Shown here piece by piece: positions 1 to 7,382 of a stretch of 13,352 bases of DNA. Positions within the stretch are counted from its first letter, which is position 1. Each line of letters begins with the position of its first letter. A program made the position numbers and the translations under genes. The stretch lies in the NCBI GenBank assembly GCA_017555465.1, contig JAFZGH010000238.1:1-13352 (forward strand). The letters run 5' to 3'. The DNA comes from Akkermansia sp. (GTDB lineage Bacteria; Verrucomicrobiota; Verrucomicrobiia; Verrucomicrobiales; Akkermansiaceae). A model generated the notes under the pieces. It worked only from the letters and a program-made list of their open reading frames with translations, searched no databases and was not told where the DNA came from.

Positions 1-196
1 TATGGGCCGCTCGAATCATCGTCAATATCAAGGTCAGGACGAACGCATTCAACAGCAACTCCACCACGATATCCGGGTGCAGCAAGTAGAGGATAACAGC
101 CGCAATCAGGAACACACGCAGCCCATATGCCACCGCTACGAGAGAGAAAATTTTCCACCAGGAATATGTTTGATTCGAACTCAGTTTATAGACCAT
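1..196 (-). CDS. Small membrane protein, N-terminal part (runs off left edge)
   Basis: An open minus-strand frame begins at an ATG at 196 and stays open for 65 codons to the edge, so the C-terminus is missing. The visible protein begins MVYKLSSNQTYSWW and then has two hydrophobic stretches, about residues 17-39 and 44-61, separated by HPD. This suggests an inner-membrane protein with at least two helices. I do not recognise a family. The start was chosen because a TATAAT box lies just six bases upstream and no better in-frame ATG is visible; no Shine-Dalgarno site is seen. Transcription diverges from the NapH-like gene at 907. The complementary plus-strand frame over 2-229 has no domain-like character and is treated as a shadow. 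Confidence 0.6.
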   Translation of the reverse strand, partial: MVYKLSSNQTYSWWKIFSLVAVAYGLRVFLIAAVILYLLHPDIVVELLLNAFVLTLILTMIRAAH

Positions 197-202
197 GGCG
201 GC

Positions 203-232
203 ATTATAGCACCAGAAAACGCCCCGTAACAA
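203..232 (-). promoter_or_regulatory. Sigma70-type promoter for the left-edge membrane protein
   Basis: On the minus strand TTGTTA (227-232) and a perfect TATAAT (203-208) are 18 bases apart, with TGC just before the -10 box. The start codon lies six bases after the -10, so the predicted first transcribed base is at or next to the ATG. Read from sequence only; the -35 matches 4 of 6. Confidence 0.45.
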
Positions 233-677
233 GCAAAATTCGACAACCGCTGATTCGCTATTTTTCAAGCCATTACACGTAGGTGTTTAATCACCTGCAA
301 GCAGTCTATTTACTCTGCCATCAGCAATTTTCCACTATCATGTTTCCCGATATCTGGCCATCTTATTTATATTATTATAATAATCCCTCTTCTTCGGTAT
401 ATAAAATAAGCATTTTTCACCCCTTTGCAAATATATCATTACACCCTGTTTTTAATACTTGTTTTGTTTTCTTCTTCTGTTTCTTATAGCCGCGCATAGG
501 TATTTTCGTCACTCAAAATCCAATAGCGTCGAAAACAAAACGTTTTCTCTTATCTTTCTTTATGTATTAAATCAGATTTCTGGCCATATTCTGACATTTT
601 AATGCAGATTTTATACCATGAGCATTTACCTTCCTTGTCATCCTCAGCGCAAGCTTTCTTCCTGCTCGACCTCCCGC

Positions 678-705
678 CTGGTGTTTTAACACCAGAACAA
701 GTTCT
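678..705. repeat. Two adjacent inverted repeats
   Basis: CTGGTGTT-TT-AACACCAG (678-695) is an 8-bp inverted repeat with a 2-base centre. It is followed with a two-base overlap by AGAAC-AA-GTTCT (694-705). They lie about 200 bases upstream of the NapH-like gene. They could be protein-binding sites or small RNA hairpins; the sequence does not decide. Confidence 0.4.
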
Positions 706-820
706 TCTTGCCCATTTCCCCCTCCAGAACACAAAATCCGGCGTACAAATACCCAGCTACAGAGCTCCACGCCCACCATTTGGCCTGTTTTTGAGGTATT
801 TTTATTCACATTTGCCTGAT

Positions 821-836
821 TTGTAAATATTTACAA
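821..836. promoter_or_regulatory. Perfect 16-bp palindrome, candidate operator
   Basis: TTGTAAATATTTACAA is identical to its reverse complement over all 16 bases. It lies 36 bases before the proposed -35 box of the NapH-like gene, a position suited to a dimeric activator or repressor. I do not assign a regulator. Confidence 0.4.
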
Positions 837-854
837 CTTTTTAGAAAAATAGGG

Positions 855-870
855 CAAAATGACAATTTTG
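855..870. promoter_or_regulatory. Second 16-bp inverted repeat next to the -35 box
   Basis: CAAAAT-GACA-ATTTTG is a 6-bp inverted repeat with a four-base spacer. It ends one base before the proposed -35 (872-877), so a bound protein could contact RNA polymerase. It may equally be chance in AT-rich DNA. Confidence 0.25.
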
Positions 871-871
871 T

Positions 872-900
872 TTGATTTCCATTCAAAAGAGGCATAAAAT
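872..900 (+). promoter_or_regulatory. Sigma70-type promoter of the NapH-like gene
   Basis: TTGATT (872-877) and TAAAAT (895-900) are separated by 17 bases. The -10 box ends six bases before the ATG at 907, predicting a leaderless or nearly leaderless mRNA. The only Shine-Dalgarno-like run, AGAGG at 888-892, lies between the boxes, 14 bases from the ATG, and would not be in that transcript. Confidence 0.45.
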
Positions 901-906
901 AGTCTC

Positions 907-1566
907 ATGCGCAAAATTCAACTGCTCCGCTTCCTGGTGCAAGCCCTGTTTATGGCTGGACTGTTCATGAGCTTCATGCCGAAGACAAAAGTCGTGAGTT
1001 CATGGCTGCTACCCACCATCATTCTGGCGGGTGTATTCTTCTGCGGATGGGTCTGCCCCTTCGGCGCCGCCCAGGACTGGATGTCGAAGCTGGGGAGACT
1101 GCTGCGCCTGCCGCGCCTGCGCATGCCCCAGGGTACCCAACGCTACCTGCAGCTGCTGCGCTATGGCTTCTACCTGGTTTCCACCATGGGCATCACCTTT
1201 GCCCTGCTGAAAGGGCCGCACAACTTCTCACGCTTCATGCGCGGAGATTTCCTGACCATAGCCTCTGGCATCATCATCCTTTTCCTGCTCGTTTCTCTGG
1301 TCTTCGACCGCCCGTTCTGCAACTATTTCTGCACCGGTGGTGCGCGCATGGGGCTCTTCAGCGTGCTGCGCATCTTCGGCATCAAACGCAACACAGAGCA
1401 ATGCAGGCAGTGCGGCCAGTGCAGCAAGGCCTGCCCCATGAACATCGACGTGGCCCACACCGATTTTGTGCGCCACCCGAACTGCATCGGCTGCATGAAC
1501 TGCGTCTCGGCCTGCCCGAAAGGCTATCTGAAATACAGCCTCATGCCTGGCAATAAAAAGAAGTGA
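907..1566 (+). CDS. NapH/MauN-like membrane-bound 4Fe-4S ferredoxin
   Basis: This 219-residue protein is predicted to carry electrons at the cytoplasmic membrane. Four hydrophobic segments lie near residues 5-24, 33-52, 85-103 and 115-133. Two paired-cysteine motifs follow transmembrane segments: CGWVCP (C46, C50) and RPFCNYFC (C138, C142), typical of the NapH, NosR and CcoG group (Fer4_5 type). The soluble C-terminus has two classical 4Fe-4S motifs, C166-C169-C172-C176 and C193-C196-C199-C203, each followed by Pro. Known relatives pass electrons from quinol to periplasmic reductases or assist metal-enzyme maturation. It is shorter than NapH as I know it (roughly 270-290 residues). No reductase or cytochrome gene is adjacent, so the specific pathway is unknown. 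The ATG at 907 retains the first helix; later in-frame ATGs would remove it. Confidence 0.85.
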   Translation: MRKIQLLRFLVQALFMAGLFMSFMPKTKVVSSWLLPTIILAGVFFCGWVCPFGAAQDWMSKLGRLLRLPRLRMPQGTQRYLQLLRYGFYLVSTMGITFALLKGPHNFSRFMRGDFLTIASGIIILFLLVSLVFDRPFCNYFCTGGARMGLFSVLRIFGIKRNTEQCRQCGQCSKACPMNIDVAHTDFVRHPNCIGCMNCVSACPKGYLKYSLMPGNKKK

Positions 1567-1585
1567 CAGGCATTCCTGCACACAA

Positions 1586-1622
1586 AAACAAGCCCCCCGG
1601 CGCACAACCGGGGGGCTTGTTT
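1586..1622. terminator. Strong bidirectional intrinsic terminator
   Basis: A 15-bp perfect stem (AAACAAGCCCCCCGG, 1586-1600, with its complement at 1608-1622) encloses a 7-base loop. It lies between two convergent genes, 19 bases after the NapH-like stop and 25 bases before the phosphate transporter stop. The A-rich left flank gives a U-rich tail on the minus strand, so it should work best for the transporter transcript and also serve the plus-strand gene. Confidence 0.85.
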
Positions 1623-1647
1623 GATTCGGATTCAGCATGAGAGACGA

Positions 1648-3870
1648 TTACACGTGCGTCCGGAAAAGCTCAGACTGCTCCTTGAGCAGGGCGAATGAGT
1701 GGCGCACCATGGCGCGGGTTTCATTCAGCAGATTCAGGTAGAGAATACCGTTTCGCATATCCATCACATCCTCCTCGGCGCGGATGAGGTGGTGGCGGAT
1801 GCACTCGGCGAACTCTGCCTTGAGGTCACCAGACTGCTCCAGCATCGCCTCAATCCCCGCGCCGCCCTCGCTCTGCAACTTGATGCTGAGCCCGGGGAAA
1901 CAGTCAGAAATGCGGTCGCTCATGGAGAGCAGATCACTCCCCTGCTCTGCAGTCAGCCCCACGTGGTTGTTATCTATATGCTTGTAACTGGCTTTCACCA
2001 CGGAGAGCAGACACCCTGCCACCTGCATGCTGCTGTCGTGCAGGCGCAGGATGAGCTGACCGCGGTCATACAAGCGCGCCGGCAGGCTGTACAGGCAGGG
2101 CAGAATCTGGTCTTCCTTCACGGCCTCCAGAGTGCGGTTGAGCTCGCGCGTCTTCTTGCGCAGGCGCTTTAAGGCGCTGTAATCCTCCGCCAGCAGAGCC
2201 TTCACCGTGGCGCGGTAGATACCGTACGAACGTCCCAGACGGTCCACAGAAGCCTCACCCAGCTCCCTCAGAACAGCAGGAGAATCCAGATTGAGTTCCG
2301 GCAGCACCTCCGCATTCTTGCGGCGGTGCAGGTAAGCCGATTTCACGAGAATGCCAGCCGCAATCGCGAGCATCAGTCCAATGCCCCAGATACCGCCACA
2401 CATCATCACAGAGGCCGTGATGACCGCCGCCACGAAAGCTGCCAGCCCGGTCATGAACCAGCCACCAATCACCACCATCACGCCCGTGATGCGGTACACG
2501 GCGCTATCACGCCCCCAGGCACGGTCTGCAAGGGAGGAACCCATGGCCACCATGAAAGTCACATACGTGGTGGAAAGCGGCAGTTTGAGCGAGGTTGCCA
2601 GTGAAATCAGCAGGGCAGAAACCGTCAGATTCACCGAGGCACGCACCATATCAAAAGCAGTTCCGTCATCCTCGGTCAGTTCCAGCGGCTGGAAGCGCTT
2701 ACCCACAAAACGGGCCACCGGCGCCGGGGTAATGCGGGTGATGAAGCGGGAAGCCCCCAGTGCCCAGCGAACAGCCGCACGGGCAGGCAGACAGGAACCG
2801 AAGCGTTCCTTGCTCACGCCACTGCTGCGGGCAAGCTTCACCTCTGTCTCCGTTACCGTGCGGGCTTTTTTCGAGAAGATGAGAGCCAGCACCATCACCC
2901 CGCCTGCAGCCAGCAGATACCAGATATTAGCCTGCACCGGTTCCGCCAGCGAGCCCATGCGCAGGGACTCCAGGGCACCACCGGCCGCCACATGCGCGCT
3001 GGCAATGTGGTAGGAGGACTCTGCCGCCATGAACACACCGATGAAGTTCACCAGGTCATTACCCGCAAAGGCAAGAGCCAGCGCACAGGTGCCTGCCAGC
3101 ACGGTAATGCGCAGGGTATTCACCCGCAGAATATACTGCAGGATGAACGATACCACAAACCAGAACAGCAGGGTTCCCAGCACCACCATTGCGATATTCC
3201 CGTTCAGGAACTGCAGCATTTCCGGAGTCACCACGGAGCTGTGCTTAAGCCCCTTGAACACGGCAAAATAGCTGATAGCCGTAAGCGACACAGCACACCA
3301 GAGCGAACCGATGTACTTATAGGTGCGCTGGTAGCGGAAGCTGAACAACAGGCGCGAGAACCACATCACCACGCAGCCGCAGGTGAAGGCCACCGCTACC
3401 GAGCAGAAAATGCCGGAAATAATCGTGAGCGACTTGGAACTGTTGATGAAGGAGCCCAGCTCCCCTGCACCGTTCTCATATATCGTGAACAAGGCAACAG
3501 CCACCGCCGCACCCAGCAATTCAAACACCAGCGACACCGTGGTGGAGGTCGGCAAGCCGAAGGTGTTGAACAAGTCCAGCAGGATGACATCTGTCAGCAT
3601 CACCGCCAGGAACAGAATCATCACCCCATGGAAAGAAAACTGCGTCGGCACAAACACGCCGCTGCGGGCAATCTCCATCATCCCGCCGGAGAGAGACGCG
3701 CCCAGCACAATACCTGCCGCAGCCACTGCCAGCACCACGCCGCGGCGCGCGGCATTACATCCCACCGCCGAGTTCAGGAAGTTGGCCGCGTCATTCGACA
3801 CGCCCACCACCAGGTCAAACACAGCCAACAGGAGCAGGATGCCCAATATCGCTATATACATTTCGTTCAT
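1648..3870 (-). CDS. PiT-family inorganic phosphate transporter with PhoU-like C-terminal domain
   Basis: This 740-residue protein is predicted to import phosphate by ion symport. It shows the duplicated PiT signatures: GVSNDAANFLNSAVG (23-37) and FGLPTSTTVSLVFELLG (104-120) in the first half, then FAGNDLVNFIGVFMA (268-282) and LKLPLSTTYVTFMVAMGSS (428-446) in the second. About ten or more hydrophobic segments cover residues 5-510. The last 220 residues are soluble, helical and charged, and resemble the PhoU/DUF47 regulatory domain found fused or beside such carriers; that part is assigned by position and character. Length is above a plain PiT carrier (about 400-500) because of the loop at 335-400 and this tail. 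The first ATG has AAGGGG only three bases upstream; the ATG four codons in would have 12 bases of spacing, so the start is uncertain by three residues. No pst or pho genes are nearby. Confidence 0.9.
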   Translation of the reverse strand: MNEMYIAILGILLLLAVFDLVVGVSNDAANFLNSAVGCNAARRGVVLAVAAAGIVLGASLSGGMMEIARSGVFVPTQFSFHGVMILFLAVMLTDVILLDLFNTFGLPTSTTVSLVFELLGAAVAVALFTIYENGAGELGSFINSSKSLTIISGIFCSVAVAFTCGCVVMWFSRLLFSFRYQRTYKYIGSLWCAVSLTAISYFAVFKGLKHSSVVTPEMLQFLNGNIAMVVLGTLLFWFVVSFILQYILRVNTLRITVLAGTCALALAFAGNDLVNFIGVFMAAESSYHIASAHVAAGGALESLRMGSLAEPVQANIWYLLAAGGVMVLALIFSKKARTVTETEVKLARSSGVSKERFGSCLPARAAVRWALGASRFITRITPAPVARFVGKRFQPLELTEDDGTAFDMVRASVNLTVSALLISLATSLKLPLSTTYVTFMVAMGSSLADRAWGRDSAVYRITGVMVVIGGWFMTGLAAFVAAVITASVMMCGGIWGIGLMLAIAAGILVKSAYLHRRKNAEVLPELNLDSPAVLRELGEASVDRLGRSYGIYRATVKALLAEDYSALKRLRKKTRELNRTLEAVKEDQILPCLYSLPARLYDRGQLILRLHDSSMQVAGCLLSVVKASYKHIDNNHVGLTAEQGSDLLSMSDRISDCFPGLSIKLQSEGGAGIEAMLEQSGDLKAEFAECIRHHLIRAEEDVMDMRNGILYLNLLNETRAMVRHSFALLKEQSELFRTHV

Positions 3871-3927
3871 ACGCCCCTTACTCTAGCACAGAGGCGACGC
3901 CGAATGCACGCTTTCAAATGTGATTTC

Positions 3928-3950
3928 TCCGCCACATAGCATGTGGCGGA
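3928..3950 (-). terminator. Hairpin after the S6-type protease gene
   Basis: A perfect 10-bp stem, TCCGCCACAT and its complement, encloses a three-base loop 10 bases after the protease stop and about 57 bases before the transporter start on the same strand. The tail is GAAATCACATTTG, without a real U-run, so it may terminate weakly or protect the 3' end. Confidence 0.55.
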
Positions 3951-3960
3951 TTTGTCACAA

Positions 3961-6900
3961 TCAATGACGCCGACGGCGGCAACTCAACAGAGTGAGAGCC
4001 AGCAGGCTCAAGGTTGCTGAGGCTGGTTCCGGCACAGAGACCATAAAATACACCGCCCCAGTTGAATCCGCAGAATAATACCCGGAGAGCAGCCCCTCCT
4101 GCGTCAACGCCGTCACCTGCAAGCCGTCCATAAACTTCACATTTTCGGTAAAATACACTTTCACCGCATCCGCAGAGTCCAGCTCAAACTCACGCAAATC
4201 CATGGTCAGGAAACTGCCGTCAACCTGCCAGGACCCATTCAGCAGCTCAGACTGAATATCCAGCACCGCCGCCCCTTTCCGAAGCGTCAGACACGTACCA
4301 TCCACACTGGAAATCATCTCCGCATCTCCCCACAATATCTGATCAGTCCGCTTCGAATTGGAACTTGAAATTTCCAGTGTCAGGTCATCAACCTTCAAAT
4401 ACCCATCTTCTGAATACAAAGAAGCCCCCGCGGCAACATGGACACCACTGAGCTCCAGATTTTTACCGCCTCCCAGTGTCAGGGCGACGTCTTCAATGCG
4501 TCCCAGTTCCTTCCCCTTAGCGGCCGAAAGACGCAGGGAGGAATCGGAAGCAATGGTGGACTCCACATCTGCCAGCGAGCCGGAATCTGACACACCCTTC
4601 AGCGATGCCACCTCCTTACTGCCCCGCTGCCAGGAAAGAACCGCTCCATCCTTAAGCTTCACATCTCCCTTGTGTCCATAGAAATCTGCAATATCAGCAG
4701 TTTTCTCCAATCTTTCACCGCCTTCAATATACTCTTCCGCATGCTGCACCCCCTCGTGCATGATGAACGTGCCACCGCTTTCCACCGTCACCGTACCCGT
4801 CAGGCGCGCATGACTCTCCAGCTCAAAGGTGGCTTTGTCCTGCACCGTCACATTCATCGTAGCATCAGCATAGTGCCAGTCGTTCTCCCGCGTGGTAAAA
4901 TCAGCCTTATCGCCTTCTCCATAGTTTGTATGATACGTGCCATAGCCATGCACGGTAAGCGTTCCAGCCAGTTTCACCGTACCATTCTGCACGGTCAGTC
5001 CACTGTTTTCATGCTGCAGATGTGTCCGGATACCATTCAATTCCCAAGTACCGCCCCCGGCATAGGTGATTGCCAGGGAAGCCTCCTTTGTATCGCTGAG
5101 CGACCCGATAAATCGCGTCGAGGATTCTTCCCTATACACCAGCGATGCATGCCCCTTCGTATTGGCAATGACAGCTTCTTCTGTCAGCGCGTTAATGGTG
5201 AAGCCATCCCCTCGCTCTTCACCCCTGGAGGTGTACCAATCCATCGAATTGCCATTCATATCCAGCACACCGCCGCCATTACCGAACGTCAAATCGCGGT
5301 AAATCTGATTTTCATCGTTAATACGCACCGTCGCCCCTGTATTCACCAGCACATTGTAGGCCGCATAGCCGCCCTTTGTCTGGTTGAGGAGTGTCTCGCC
5401 CGTGCCACCCAGATTCAGGAAAATCTCATTATTTCCCTCACCACAGATATTGAGCGTCCCCTCACCCACCTTGCGCCATTCGCGCATGTAGCTGGAATCG
5501 GCATTCCGCATACTCACATTCACCTGCACCCCGGCATCCACCACATAACCGGCAGAATCCAGCTGCTTTCCCTCCGCTGCACTGACATTAAACCGCACAT
5601 TTTTCTTACCATTGGCGGCAAAATGCACATACCCGGCGCCCAAGTCCGTATCCTCCGTCACACTGATACCATAGTCCACATTATCCGTCGCCGCCTCAAG
5701 TACCAGGTTCTGCGTCAGAAACAGTCTGGCGTAAGTCGGCCCGGTAGCAGCCACCTTGTCCTTACCCTCCACCACCACACTGTCAGTGGCATTCAGGTAA
5801 TCTGAGCCATAAGCATACCAGGTATCCGTATTTTTCAAATTCGAAAGCGATTTCCAGGTATGCTGCCCGGTTTCAAGCGCGTTAAAAGATACTGTGTTGT
5901 AGTTCTTATCCTGAATGTAATCTGTACTTCCATCGCCCAGATACGCCTTGGCAGGAGAGATGGTAAACTGCACCTCATTCACAGTATCCGTATAACCGCC
6001 TTTATCATCAGCTTTCTCTGCGCCTTTAATTCGCAGATTGCCCTGAATGCGCCCCATATCCACACGCACGCTATCGTTTTCGATCACATTCCGGGTCCAC
6101 TCCGTGGCCTCACCGCCGTACGTATTCTCGGGTTTCCCCTGGTTGTCAGCTGAAGCCCGGTGCACCATTAGAAGCTTGAAACCACCCGTTTCAGCATCGC
6201 CCTCCCACACAAAATAAGGGCTGCCGGAATCGCCCTGCTGACCGCCAAAAGGAAGAGGTGTTCCCTCTCCAATACCGGAATCGCCCCATGAAGTAGCGCC
6301 CGAAACTTCACCCACCCGAATATTCGTATCAGTGGATGATTGATACCAATTAGTGATGGACCCCACGCCGCCTACCAGATACGCAAGCTTGCTACTTTTG
6401 TCTGAAATATTACCAGACGCATCCCTGACTATCTGGGTTCCCCCACCTACGCGATACACCAACTGCCCCTTGTAATCTGAGCTGGCGCCGCCGGCCATCT
6501 GGGTCACGGACGCATCCGTTACCAGCTTGACCAGACGGGTAACCTTGTAATCATCCGTAGAATGAAAAATATGGTGAACAAATGTATTATTAGCGCCATA
6601 TTCCTCAGCGGCGTAATATTTAATTGTTTTCGCTTCGCCGATTCCATAATCATTCCTGCCGAACGTGGGCTCCATCCGCGAGTCATTATGAGCCACCGTC
6701 ACAGCATAGTTATAGCCGATGAGCGTCATATTGCCGTCATCCGACACGCTATCGAAGCTGATCATCTCGTGCGGCAGTGTATATGCCTCCTGCCCGCCGG
6801 TATAGTAAATCTTCACCCCGCCGTCTCGCTGGCGGATGTAGTCCAGCAGTTCATTCGTTGTTCCCGTAACATAACGCCCTGAATTCGTGGCAAAATCCAC

Positions 6901-7008
6901 ATAGGTCATGGTCGATACATCTGTATGCCGGACGGCTGCCTGCGCGGTGGAGAGAGCTGCCAGTATCATCAATGAGCGAAACAGAGGACAAGGAAGATGA
7001 AATTTCAT
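3961..7008 (-). CDS. Secreted S6-type (IgA protease-like) serine protease with PEP-CTERM anchor
   Basis: This 1015-residue protein begins with a signal peptide (positive start, hydrophobic 11-20, likely cut after AQA near 24). A chymotrypsin-like domain follows: His107 in VTVAHND, probable Asp153 in DDYKVTRLVKLVTD, and Ser261 in GDSGSP. The TRLxKLVT segment and the later FGNGGGVLDMNGN stretch (about 575-586) closely resemble S6 autotransporter passengers (IgA protease, SPATEs). The region from about 500 to 950 is rich in short Gly/Asn/Thr beta-strand motifs, including GGGTWELNG (about 650), and probably forms a beta-helix. The end is VPEP, a hydrophobic stretch, then RRRRH: a PEP-CTERM sorting signal processed by an exosortase. 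There is no outer-membrane beta-barrel, unlike classical S6 proteins. Substrate is unknown; a host or mucin-associated protein is only a guess. The ATG at 7008 follows a good promoter; no clear Shine-Dalgarno site is seen. Confidence 0.85.
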   Translation of the reverse strand: MKFHLPCPLFRSLMILAALSTAQAAVRHTDVSTMTYVDFATNSGRYVTGTTNELLDYIRQRDGGVKIYYTGGQEAYTLPHEMISFDSVSDDGNMTLIGYNYAVTVAHNDSRMEPTFGRNDYGIGEAKTIKYYAAEEYGANNTFVHHIFHSTDDYKVTRLVKLVTDASVTQMAGGASSDYKGQLVYRVGGGTQIVRDASGNISDKSSKLAYLVGGVGSITNWYQSSTDTNIRVGEVSGATSWGDSGIGEGTPLPFGGQQGDSGSPYFVWEGDAETGGFKLLMVHRASADNQGKPENTYGGEATEWTRNVIENDSVRVDMGRIQGNLRIKGAEKADDKGGYTDTVNEVQFTISPAKAYLGDGSTDYIQDKNYNTVSFNALETGQHTWKSLSNLKNTDTWYAYGSDYLNATDSVVVEGKDKVAATGPTYARLFLTQNLVLEAATDNVDYGISVTEDTDLGAGYVHFAANGKKNVRFNVSAAEGKQLDSAGYVVDAGVQVNVSMRNADSSYMREWRKVGEGTLNICGEGNNEIFLNLGGTGETLLNQTKGGYAAYNVLVNTGATVRINDENQIYRDLTFGNGGGVLDMNGNSMDWYTSRGEERGDGFTINALTEEAVIANTKGHASLVYREESSTRFIGSLSDTKEASLAITYAGGGTWELNGIRTHLQHENSGLTVQNGTVKLAGTLTVHGYGTYHTNYGEGDKADFTTRENDWHYADATMNVTVQDKATFELESHARLTGTVTVESGGTFIMHEGVQHAEEYIEGGERLEKTADIADFYGHKGDVKLKDGAVLSWQRGSKEVASLKGVSDSGSLADVESTIASDSSLRLSAAKGKELGRIEDVALTLGGGKNLELSGVHVAAGASLYSEDGYLKVDDLTLEISSSNSKRTDQILWGDAEMISSVDGTCLTLRKGAAVLDIQSELLNGSWQVDGSFLTMDLREFELDSADAVKVYFTENVKFMDGLQVTALTQEGLLSGYYSADSTGAVYFMVSVPEPASATLSLLALTLLSCRRRRH

Positions 7009-7031
7009 AGTCCGAAATACCCGTTCTCTTG

Positions 7032-7060
7032 CTTATAACAAAAAGAGAACCGAAAGACAA
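7032..7060 (-). promoter_or_regulatory. Promoter of the S6-type protease gene
   Basis: On the minus strand TTGTCT (7055-7060) and TATAAG (7032-7037) are 17 bases apart, giving a leader of about 17 bases before the ATG at 7008. The outer base of the -35 box is also the first base of the direct repeat bounding the insertion, so everything upstream of -35 is now element sequence. Confidence 0.55.
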
Positions 7061-7068
7061 GCACAAAG
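7060..7068. repeat. Left 9-bp direct repeat (candidate target-site duplication)
   Basis: AGCACAAAG here is identical to 7446-7454 and directly abuts the left inverted repeat. This is the arrangement produced by transposition. Confidence 0.65.
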
Positions 7069-7183
7069 CACATGTATCCCAAGTTTCATCCGGGCTTTTT
7101 TCAAATTTTTGTAGTACCGCTGATTGGCAATACGCTGCTAAATTGTAATCTATACGCGACGAGCGAAGCGAGCGGAATTCATA

Positions 7184-7274
7184 GCCCACGGTAGTGGGCG
7201 ACAGATGTTAGGCAGGTGCAAGCGTGCGTTAGCACGCGCAGCGCCTGCACCCACCAGAACCCGTGATAACGGGT
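7184..7274. ncRNA. Three hairpins with 6-bp stems and GNTA loops (possible structured RNA)
   Basis: Within the element three hairpins have perfect 6-bp stems and four-base loops of the form GNTA: GCCCAC-GGTA-GTGGGC (7184-7199), GCGTGC-GTTA-GCACGC (7222-7237) and ACCCGT-GATA-ACGGGT (7259-7274). The middle one is enclosed by an outer GCAGG/CCTGC stem (7212-7216 with 7244-7248). GACAGA follows the first and third hairpins (7200-7205, 7275-7280). The strand and any transcription are unknown; this may be only DNA structure recognised by a transposase. Confidence 0.35.
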
Positions 7275-7315
7275 GACAGAAAGCGATGCTTTATGTTGAT
7301 GCTTAGCTTTGATTC

Positions 7316-7382
7316 GCCACCACCCCATTGGTGGCTCACCCCTGGCGGGGCAAACGCTACGCGTTTGTCCAACCTTCGGGAC
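7316..7382. repeat. Second cluster of four hairpins in the element
   Basis: GCCACC-8 nt-GGTGGC (7316-7335), CCCC-TGGC-GGGG (7339-7350), CAAACGC-TAC-GCGTTTG (7351-7367) and GTCC-8 nt-GGAC (7367-7382) follow one another almost without gaps. Such dense, non-overlapping palindromes are not expected by chance or from coding sequence. Confidence 0.6.

Larger units (their letters stand above)
197..906. other. AT-rich divergent intergenic region, no convincing gene
   Basis: This 710-bp gap separates divergent genes. Short frames occur on both strands (for example 283-489, 602-826 and 567-809 minus), but none has a start signal or a recognisable protein, and they overlap each other. Positions 300-600 are strongly AT-rich with many A/T runs, including the 12-bp palindrome TTATTATAATAA at 372-383. 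The supported contents are two outward-facing promoters and inverted repeats at 678-705, 821-836 and 855-870. No tRNA or other RNA fold was recognised. An undetected small RNA is possible. Confidence 0.6.

Noticed and set aside
531..547. GAAAAC-5 nt-GTTTTC hairpin followed by a T-rich stretch, considered as a terminator
   Set aside because: The stem is only six AT-rich pairs and no gene ends nearby, so a terminator is not supported.
567..809. Short frames on both strands in the AT-rich gap (for example 567-809 minus and 602-826 plus)
   Set aside because: They overlap on opposite strands, have no ribosome site or promoter and resemble no family.
2992..3939. A 315-codon plus-strand frame opposite the phosphate transporter
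   Set aside because: It is composed of Gln/His/Arg-rich filler typical of antisense to membrane-protein codons, with no start signal; the minus-strand protein has clear family motifs.
4672..5805. A 377-codon plus-strand frame opposite the S6-type protease
   Set aside because: It is His/Ile-rich without domains and lies fully inside a well-supported minus-strand gene.
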